DNA from: Beijerinckiaceae bacterium
Lineage (GTDB): Bacteria > Pseudomonadota > Alphaproteobacteria > Rhizobiales > Beijerinckiaceae
Direction of reading: 5' to 3'
Assembly: GCA_947380915.1 (NCBI GenBank)
Contig: CANCSY010000088.1
Location: 1 to 10,797, forward strand
Length of the DNA: 10,797 nt
Shown here: piece after piece, positions 6,066 through 10,797 of the stretch
Layout of the letters: each line of letters begins with the position of its first letter
Position numbering within the stretch: position 1 is the stretch's first letter
Made by a program: the position numbers and the translations under genes
Notes under the pieces: generated by a model
The model's input: only the letters and a program-made list of their open reading frames with translations
Told to the model about the DNA's origin: nothing
Database searches by the model: none

Positions 6066-6995
6066 TCAATGCACCAGGAAGTCGAACAGAGATCCCGGCG
6101 TGATCGAGGACAGGTACGACTGCACCTTTACGTCGCCAGTATTGGCGCTGGCGCCGGCCTTCAATTGGTCGGTGACGGAGGCCTTGCTGTAGGTGGTGCT
6201 GAGGGCGTCAGCGCTCACCGCCTCGGTTTTGGTCTCGGTCGTGCCGTCCGTATAGAGCGTGGTCGTCGTCTGCAAGCTGCCGATGACTGTGGTGCTTTCG
6301 CTCAGCACCGTCTTGTTCGAGGAGGCCTGGCCACCACCACCGCCGCCACCACCCCGAGGGGGAGGTCCACCCGCGCCATCTTTTGGCGGCGGCCCACCAG
6401 CCCCGTCGGCTGGAGGGGGGCCGCCGGCGCCATCTGCGGGAGGCGGGCCATCAGGGGTCTCGCCTTCCGGGGGTTGACGGGAGGGATCCTGGTTCTTGCG
6501 CAGATAGGTCTGCGCTTCGTCATGGCTCACCTTGCCGTCCGCATTCACGTCTGCGGCGGTGAAGTGGTTGGAAATGTCCTTGAGCATCGCCAGACGCTGG
6601 CTGTCGACCGCGCCAATTTGCGCGATCTGGGCGTCGATCTGTTCTTTCGTCAGGCTGGGGGCGTCGCCCTGTGCGCGGGGCGGTTTCGCCTTTGCGCCGG
6701 GACCGCCGACCTGTTTGGCCGGGTCCATCTCTTCGAAAGTCTTGAAAACGGCGGCTGCATCATTTGCGGTGAGATTGCCCGCCGCCACATCGGCGGAGAT
6801 GCGCTCCTGCAGGGCGGCGGTGATGGCGGCCTTGTTGGCCGGGCCACGCTGCACCATGCCGATTTGCTGAATGGCTCCCTTGACGTCAGTGGCCGCCAGA
6901 ATCGCCTTGTTCGGCGTCAGTCCATTGGCGCGCAGGTTCGAAACCAGCGGGTTCGCCTGGTAGACCATGGAGGGGCTGACGGAGGAGATCATCAT
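6066..6995 (-). CDS. EF-hand calcium-binding protein with Pro/Gly repeat linker
   Basis: The 309-residue product has one textbook EF-hand loop, DVNADGKVSHDE (149-160), with D1, N3, D5, G6, V8 and E12 in place, so it should bind calcium. Residues 1-110 are Ala-rich and probably helical (AIQQIGMVQRGPANKAAITA, 41-60). Residues 184-222 are a low-complexity linker of PPPADGAGG-type repeats ending in an oligo-Gly run. The last 85 residues are rich in Ser and Thr and end SLFDFLVH. No signal peptide or membrane segment is seen. The ATG at 6995 is used, though the ribosome-binding site is weak and a GTG at 7004 or ATG at 6992 is possible. The gene lies upstream of the flagellin gene on the same strand with a 488-nt gap. 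It could be a calcium-responsive or unconventionally exported protein; its function is not known. Confidence 0.8.
   Translation of the reverse strand: MMISSVSPSMVYQANPLVSNLRANGLTPNKAILAATDVKGAIQQIGMVQRGPANKAAITAALQERISADVAAGNLTANDAAAVFKTFEEMDPAKQVGGPGAKAKPPRAQGDAPSLTKEQIDAQIAQIGAVDSQRLAMLKDISNHFTAADVNADGKVSHDEAQTYLRKNQDPSRQPPEGETPDGPPPADGAGGPPPADGAGGPPPKDGAGGPPPRGGGGGGGGQASSNKTVLSESTTVIGSLQTTTTLYTDGTTETKTEAVSADALSTTYSKASVTDQLKAGASANTGDVKVQSYLSSITPGSLFDFLVH
6366..6446 (-). repeat. Three tandem 27-bp repeats coding PPP(A/K)DGAGG
   Basis: Residues 184-210 of the EF-hand protein are PPPADGAGG, PPPADGAGG and PPPKDGAGG, then a degenerate fourth unit PPPRGGGGGGGG. The DNA units are 27 bp with scattered silent differences, so the array is not freshly duplicated. 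Such arrays are prone to copy-number change by slippage; the unit keeps the reading frame. Confidence 0.85.
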
Positions 6996-7180
6996 GGGAA
7001 GCACGCCTGTCGAAGAAGCGCCGCACTCTCGATTAAGATGGCGCTCATGACCGCCAACGTAGAGTTTTAATGATTAAGATCTGATTAATTCGGTTAATTT
7101 GTTAGTCTTTACAACGATTAGGAATCCCGGTTTTCCGGGGGAAACCGATTTTTGACTGTTCGGAAATTGCTTTGTCTTGG
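6996..7180. other. Intergenic leader of the EF-hand gene with a hairpin at 7126-7147
   Basis: This region holds the likely promoter of the EF-hand gene on the minus strand. It is AT-rich at 7065-7120 with several ATTAA/TTAAT elements (for example TGATTAAGATCTGATTAA at about 7071-7088), but no confident -35/-10 pair was found. CGGTTT...AAACCG with inner CC/GG pairs can fold at 7128-7147 (alternatively CCCGG-TTTT-CCGGG at 7126-7139). It could end transcripts from the porin side, but no U-tract follows on the minus strand. Confidence 0.35.
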
Positions 7181-7309
7181 TTAATTCTTTCTTCCAAAGG
7201 CGGCCCCATCCTTGAACTCGATGCGGAAGGTTGGGTCCTCGGCGCGCGCGCCCTCGCTCGCCAGTGCGGCCAAATCAAGGGTCGCGATCAGGAGGGCGTG
7301 CTTGCGCGT
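7181..7309 (-). pseudogene. Remnant of an exported cupredoxin-like protein gene
   Basis: Starting 11 nt after the porin stop, a frame with no ATG reads RKHALLIATLDLAALASEGA (from codon 7304-7306), then RAEDPTFRIEFKDG, then AAFGRKN and a TAA at 7181-7183. This has the form of a signal peptide (basic start, hydrophobic core, Ala-x-Ala cleavage site) followed by the first beta strand of a cupredoxin-like domain ('F.I..KDG'), as in periplasmic proteins found with FTR1-type iron permeases. The codon before CGC-AAG is ACG, which a single base change from ATG would explain. The frame stops after 42 codons, where the family would continue for about 80-100 residues. An Asp also interrupts the hydrophobic core. 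The family call is from recognition of a short motif and is tentative; the truncation is plainly visible. Confidence 0.5.
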
Positions 7310-7320
7310 TCTGTCCAGTC

Positions 7321-8715
7321 TTAAAACTTCAAGCTCGTGCGCAAACCAAAGATGGCGGCGTTGCGCAGGGCGCGGGCGGGATTGTTCGGGTCTATGCCGC
7401 CATTGGGGCGCAACACATACTGGGCGTTGGGTTGGAGCGTCCAGCCAGATGCAATCTGCGCTGAATAGGTCGCCTCCAGCACCATTTCCGAAGAGCGCAC
7501 GGGACCGATCACGCTGGCGAACCGGACCATATCCCGATCCAGCCCGACGGTGGCGCGGCTGATGCGCGCATAGGCGATGGCGACGCCAAAGGCGTCGTCG
7601 GGTCGGCTGGCGATCATGCCGCTGACGTTCACGCCCCCATCGGCGTAAAAATCGATCAGATTGCGATCACTCGGGGCGGCGGCGATGCGCGCAAACAGGC
7701 CCACGCCCTTTGCCGGATCATCCGCAAGCCTGTAGACCTGCTGATCCAGCACCGCATAGACGCCCCGATCGCCTCTGCGCTGCAACGCCTCACCGGAACT
7801 CTCGGGACTGGCCAGCGACAGGCCATCAGCGCCGTACCGCTGGTCGGCGAACTTGCCAAGATGCGTCCATGCGCCCATCTTGGCCGTGCCGGAAAGGCCG
7901 GTGGAGCTCTTGTCGTCGCCATATTTGAACTGAACCTCGCTGATCAGGAAAGCGGGGTCATGCACGCGGAAATTCAGGCCGTGCCGATTGGCGACCTGCG
8001 CCTCGACAATGCCGACACCTGCCGGATCGCCATTGAACACGCCGACAAGCATGCTCAACTGATCGGTGGGATAGAAGCCGAGCCGGACGCCGGGCGTGGC
8101 GAGGGGATAGGACGGGCCGCCGGTAGGCAGATCGCTTGCGTGGATCACCGGCCAACCGAAAGTGCCGTTGATGAAGAGGCTGGCGTAATTGCTCGTCACG
8201 AATTCCGTATCTGCGCCCAACTGTCCGGCGCGCACCGCCATTTTGCCATCCGCCAGCTTCTGCTCCATCCAGGCCTCGTAAAGGCGCGTTGCGGGCAGAG
8301 CCTCGATATTGCTGACGGTCATGAGATTGCCAACATAGGAACGCGAAAGCCCCGATCCATTGATCAGATAGGCGTTGAGGTGGACCGACGCCCCGCTCCA
8401 GCCTGCGGCTTTCTCAAGGTCCCCGTCCACCACCAGTTCGAGGCGGCTGCTATAGGCTGTCCCGCGCCGCAGCCCGCCGTTCTGGTTGCGCAGCAGATCC
8501 CCGAGATAGTTCAGCTGATATTTGAAGCCCTTTTCCCAGAGCGCCGCCCTTAACCCGCCGGGGTCCGCCAGGAGGGGCAGGCCTGTGCCCAGCGATCCCT
8601 CGGGCAGCCATTCCGGGCGCCCGTCAGCGGCGAAGGCGGGCGCGCCGAGCAGGCAGGCGGCGGCGATAAGCGCCTTGCGCAAAGCTGGCTTGTTCGGGAT
8701 AGCGGGCGTGGTCAT
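7321..8715 (-). CDS. OprB family carbohydrate-selective-type porin
   Basis: The 464-residue product is an outer-membrane beta-barrel. It has a signal peptide (KPALRKALIAAACLLGAPAFA, about 9-29) with cleavage predicted at AFA|AD. The body alternates polar and hydrophobic residues in many strands, with family-like segments such as YQLNYLGDLL, LYEAWMEQKL, VRAGQLGADTEFV and FINGTFGWP. It ends FGLRTSLKF with the terminal Phe needed for assembly by the BAM complex. The ATG at 8715 is preferred because it starts directly at the signal peptide with AAAGGGAG about 10 nt upstream; the frame is open to a GTG at 8787. OprB proteins pass sugars, but in many alphaproteobacteria relatives lie next to metal-uptake genes, and the broken gene just downstream hints at that. 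It is divergent from the L,D-transpeptidase gene. Confidence 0.9.
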   Translation of the reverse strand: MTTPAIPNKPALRKALIAAACLLGAPAFAADGRPEWLPEGSLGTGLPLLADPGGLRAALWEKGFKYQLNYLGDLLRNQNGGLRRGTAYSSRLELVVDGDLEKAAGWSGASVHLNAYLINGSGLSRSYVGNLMTVSNIEALPATRLYEAWMEQKLADGKMAVRAGQLGADTEFVTSNYASLFINGTFGWPVIHASDLPTGGPSYPLATPGVRLGFYPTDQLSMLVGVFNGDPAGVGIVEAQVANRHGLNFRVHDPAFLISEVQFKYGDDKSSTGLSGTAKMGAWTHLGKFADQRYGADGLSLASPESSGEALQRRGDRGVYAVLDQQVYRLADDPAKGVGLFARIAAAPSDRNLIDFYADGGVNVSGMIASRPDDAFGVAIAYARISRATVGLDRDMVRFASVIGPVRSSEMVLEATYSAQIASGWTLQPNAQYVLRPNGGIDPNNPARALRNAAIFGLRTSLKF

Positions 8716-9126
8716 GCTCAATAGGCTCCCTTTTTTCCAGTTCCGGCTTAGGTGAATCCATACTCCACCTAGAATGGCTTGAACCATGCCGCAACGTCGG
8801 TCTGCTTGTCCATATGCCGACCGAAGCGGTCATGGGCGTCAGGGGACGAGATGGTGAGCTTGAGCAGGTATTTGCACAGGCCAATCATTTTCACGTTATC
8901 GCCGGAATGGGACACCTCTCCCGGGCGTCGCCCATCATGGCCACCACGGGCCGAACACCAGCAAGGCGACCGTGTGGGCTGTTCTAGATCAGCTTGCCTA
9001 CACGCGAAAGGTTCAATTAACCACAAGGCGCCAGATTGCCATGGCGGGCCAGCGCCCAGCTTTTGGCGGAATCTCGCCACAGGACGCGCCTAAGCCCGCT
9101 GCGTATCCTGTTGGAATGGCGAGGGC
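8716..9126. other. Divergent intergenic region between porin and L,D-transpeptidase genes
   Basis: This 411-nt stretch must hold the promoters of both flanking genes, yet no clear -35/-10 pair was found. It contains an inverted repeat TAGGTG-N11-CACCTA (8749-8771) about 34 nt before the porin start, and a near-perfect 16-bp palindrome (8978-8993). On the minus strand a 40-codon frame ending at 8769 reads MIGLCKYLLKLTISSPDAHD and ends TDVAAWFKPF; it looks protein-like but has no ribosome-binding site and may be a gene fragment. Confidence 0.4.
8978..8993. promoter_or_regulatory. Operator-like 16-bp palindrome
   Basis: GCTGTTCTAGATCAGC pairs with its own reverse complement in 7 of 8 positions. 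It lies 133 nt upstream of the L,D-transpeptidase start and 262 nt upstream of the porin start. The TTCTAGA core recalls the half of an Irr/iron-control-element site but is not a full match. The binding protein is unknown. Confidence 0.4.
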
Positions 9127-10281
9127 ATGAATTCATTGGCGTCACGGGGCGAAGCCGCCTCACCCGGCCTGCGACTGCGCCGTCTGCTTGGCGCTTGCGC
9201 GCTGGCCTGCGTGCTGGCTTCGACCGCCTTTGCGGCGGGTAAGGCCGAGGCGCCCGTACCCGCTGTCACCATGGCCCTGATGGCGCAGAAGAACATGGCG
9301 CCCGGCGCGCCGATCCTCATCCGCAGCTACAAGAAGGAATCGGTTCTGGAGGTCTGGAAGCAGACCCGCGAGGGGCGCTACGCCCTGCTCAAGAGCTTCC
9401 CCATCTGCCGGTGGTCAGGCCAGCTTGGCCCCAAGCGCAGGCAGGGGGATCGCCAGTCGCCGGAGGGCTTCTATTCCATCACGCCGCGCCAGATGAACCC
9501 CAACTCGGCCTACCATCTGTCCTTCGACACCGGCTATCCCAACGCCTTCGACCGCGTCCACGGCGCCTCGGGCTCCGCCTTGATGGTGCATGGCATCTGC
9601 TCGTCAGCGGGCTGCTACGCCATGACCAACCAGCAGATCGGTGAAATCTACGCCCTTGCGCGCGATGCGCTGGCCGCCGGGCAGGGCGCCTTCCAGATGC
9701 AGGCCTATCCCTTCCGCATGAGCGCGCAGAATATGGCCCTGTATCGCGCCGATCCGAATATCGATTTCTGGCGTCAATTGAAGGAAGGCTCCGACCATTT
9801 CGAGGCCACCGCCCAGGAGCCGCGCGTGAGCGTCGTGGGCGCTCGCTACGCCTTCAACGGCCGCACGCCCGAGCTGGACCAGATCGCTCGCGATCATCAT
9901 GCGCAGGAAGAGGCGCGCAGCGCGGCGCTGGCGAAGGAAGGCGGCGCTTCGATTCGCACCACCTATGCGGACGGCGGCCAGCACGCGATCTTCATGGCCA
10001 TGGCGAAGGCGGGCGTGAATCTTGGCGACGTCAGCCGACCGGAGGCTCTGGCCTATGCGGGCCGCGATGTGGTCGTGACCCCCGCGCGCCCGGCGCCAAG
10101 GCCTGTCATGGCCAAAGCCCCTGTGATGAGCCCCGCCGCGGTCGCGCAGCATGAGGCGGCGATGACGCCAGTCCCCGCGCCACCCCTCAAGGCCCATAGC
10201 CTGATGAGCGGCGCCGCGCCCATTCTTGACGACGCTTTCGCCCCGCGCCCCTGGGTGATGCTGGCGCAGCACGGGGGATAG
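9127..10281 (+). CDS. L,D-transpeptidase / YafK (DpaA)-like murein-modifying enzyme
   Basis: The 384-residue protein has a signal peptide (RLLGACALACVLASTAFA, about 19-36) and is exported to the periplasm. A YkuD-type catalytic domain follows at about 60-225: RQGDRQSPEGFYSI (105-118), MNPNSAYHLSFDTGYPNAFD (123-142), and the active site MVHGICSSAGCYAM (153-166), where H155 and C163 are the expected pair. The PNSAYHLSFDTGYPNAFDR segment resembles the YafK/DpaA branch, whose E. coli member cleaves Braun lipoprotein from peptidoglycan, while other YkuD proteins form such links or 3-3 cross-links. The last 120 residues are Ala/Pro-rich and apparently disordered, an unusual extension. The ATG at 9127 has GCGAGGG just upstream, rather close. 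It is divergent from the porin and convergent with the response regulator, 11 nt apart. Confidence 0.88.
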   Translation: MNSLASRGEAASPGLRLRRLLGACALACVLASTAFAAGKAEAPVPAVTMALMAQKNMAPGAPILIRSYKKESVLEVWKQTREGRYALLKSFPICRWSGQLGPKRRQGDRQSPEGFYSITPRQMNPNSAYHLSFDTGYPNAFDRVHGASGSALMVHGICSSAGCYAMTNQQIGEIYALARDALAAGQGAFQMQAYPFRMSAQNMALYRADPNIDFWRQLKEGSDHFEATAQEPRVSVVGARYAFNGRTPELDQIARDHHAQEEARSAALAKEGGASIRTTYADGGQHAIFMAMAKAGVNLGDVSRPEALAYAGRDVVVTPARPAPRPVMAKAPVMSPAAVAQHEAAMTPVPAPPLKAHSLMSGAAPILDDAFAPRPWVMLAQHGG

Positions 10282-10292
10282 CAGCCCGGCCC

Positions 10293-10797
10293 CTATTGCG
10301 GGGAATGTTCCCGGCCCGTCGCGCCATTCGTGGTCAGATGCGGCAAGCGGCGCAGCATGAAGGCCACCTGGGTGCGGTTGGAGGCGTGGAGCTTTTTCAT
10401 CACATTGCGCAGATGCACTTTCACTGTGCTTTCGGATATACCCAGTTCAAAGGCGATGATCTTGTTTTGCAGGCCCTGACGCAAACGATGCAGCACCTCG
10501 ATTTCGCGCGGCGTGAAGGATGTTTCCTGATGGCTCGCCAGTTCCATGGTTTCAGCCCGCAGGGTCAGTGGCTGGGGCGACTGCTGCTGCGCCTGCTGGG
10601 CGCCGCGCCATAGACTTGGAGGAGCGAAGCTGCCCCCCGCGCGCGCATAGCGCAGCGCCGCAACAGTCAATTCGATCGTGCTGTCGGCCGTGATCAGGCC
10701 GCTCACCTTGCGCTCGATCAATCGCGCGGCGACGCCGGGGTCGCATGTCTGCAGCAAAGCCACGACCGGGATTTGCGGTTGCGCGGCGATCAGGCTT
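10293..10797 (-). CDS. NarL/FixJ-type response regulator with LuxR helix-turn-helix, 5' end cut
   Basis: The frame is open to the window edge, giving 167 codons of the C-terminal part. The visible receiver portion reads PQIPVVALLQT (beta4), then KVSGLITADSTIELTVAALR and YARAGGSFAPPSL, the usual end of a REC domain. A Gln/Pro-rich linker (RGAQQAQQQSPQP) leads to a complete LuxR-type domain, FTPREIEVLHRLRQGLQNK followed by IIAFELGISESTVKVHLRN and VMKKLHASNRTQVAF. This binds DNA as a dimer. In NarL the equivalent of 'GLITAD' is 'GYLLKD', so the conserved switch Lys appears replaced by Ala. The phospho-acceptor Asp lies outside the window. It faces the L,D-transpeptidase gene tail to tail, and a short CCCC-TATTGC-GGGG hairpin (10290-10303) overlaps its stop. 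Target genes unknown. Confidence 0.88.
   Translation of the reverse strand, partial: SLIAAQPQIPVVALLQTCDPGVAARLIERKVSGLITADSTIELTVAALRYARAGGSFAPPSLWRGAQQAQQQSPQPLTLRAETMELASHQETSFTPREIEVLHRLRQGLQNKIIAFELGISESTVKVHLRNVMKKLHASNRTQVAFMLRRLPHLTTNGATGREHSPQ

Noticed and set aside
6366..6446. CRISPR-like array
   Set aside because: The repeats are directly adjacent 27-bp coding units without spacers, inside an open reading frame.
5889..7070. 393-codon plus-strand frame antisense to the EF-hand gene
   Set aside because: Spans an intergenic region and the antisense strand of a well-supported gene; composition is typical of a shadow frame.
7861..8553. 230-codon plus-strand frame opposite the porin
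   Set aside because: Antisense of the porin with no recognisable domain.
8769..9080. 103-codon minus-strand frame upstream of the porin
   Set aside because: The first half looks like noise; only the last 40 codons look protein-like and they lack a ribosome-binding site, so it is noted only as a possible fragment.
9604..10272. 222-codon minus-strand frame opposite the L,D-transpeptidase
   Set aside because: Shadow of a gene with signal peptide and intact catalytic motif; the minus frame has no such features.

Overview
The window looks like the chromosome of a GC-rich alphaproteobacterium, probably of the order Hyphomicrobiales (Rhizobiales). The evidence is the GC-rich codon use, an alphaproteobacterial-type flagellin, an OprB-type porin and short GC-rich intergenic hairpins without long U-tracts. 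The assignment to order is an inference from protein character; no rRNA or tRNA gene is present to anchor it. No transposase, CRISPR array or tRNA was seen.

Left part (1-3146): two divergent gene pairs share one control region. Leftward run an OsmC-family peroxiredoxin-like gene and, 53 nt downstream, an acyl-CoA dehydrogenase-like flavoprotein gene cut by the window edge. Rightward run a TetR-family regulator and a class I SAM-dependent methyltransferase whose start and stop codons overlap (TGATG). The shared region (1673-1896) holds two copies of one operator, AGAC-N6-GTCT, identical at 12 of 14 positions, one in front of each arm. This is best read as an autoregulated TetR regulon of four genes, plausibly for detoxification or conversion of a reactive or thiol-reactive compound. 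The flavoprotein lacks the usual ACAD catalytic Glu position and the usual FAD-side motif, so its chemistry may not be beta-oxidation. This is the most system-like part of the window.

Middle (3147-7180): a long stretch with little coding (3147-4258), containing one plausible 63-residue hydrophilic small protein; a complete flagellin gene on the minus strand with a long, very AT-rich upstream region; then an EF-hand protein with a Pro/Gly-rich 9-residue tandem repeat, also on the minus strand. The flagellin keeps the TLR5-contact residues at the same numbers as Salmonella FliC, and no other flagellar gene is next to it.

Right part (7181-10797): an OprB-family porin on the minus strand followed immediately by a short broken gene, which begins with a signal-peptide-like sequence and a cupredoxin-like N-terminus and then stops. 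Divergent from the porin, across a 411-nt gap with a near-perfect 16-bp palindrome, lies a YkuD/YafK-type L,D-transpeptidase with the HG...SAGC active site. The mature porin is predicted to begin Ala-Asp, the kind of N-terminus reported to be joined to peptidoglycan by L,D-transpeptidases in related bacteria. Convergent with the transpeptidase is the 3' part of a NarL/FixJ-type response regulator whose receiver domain appears to lack the conserved Lys.
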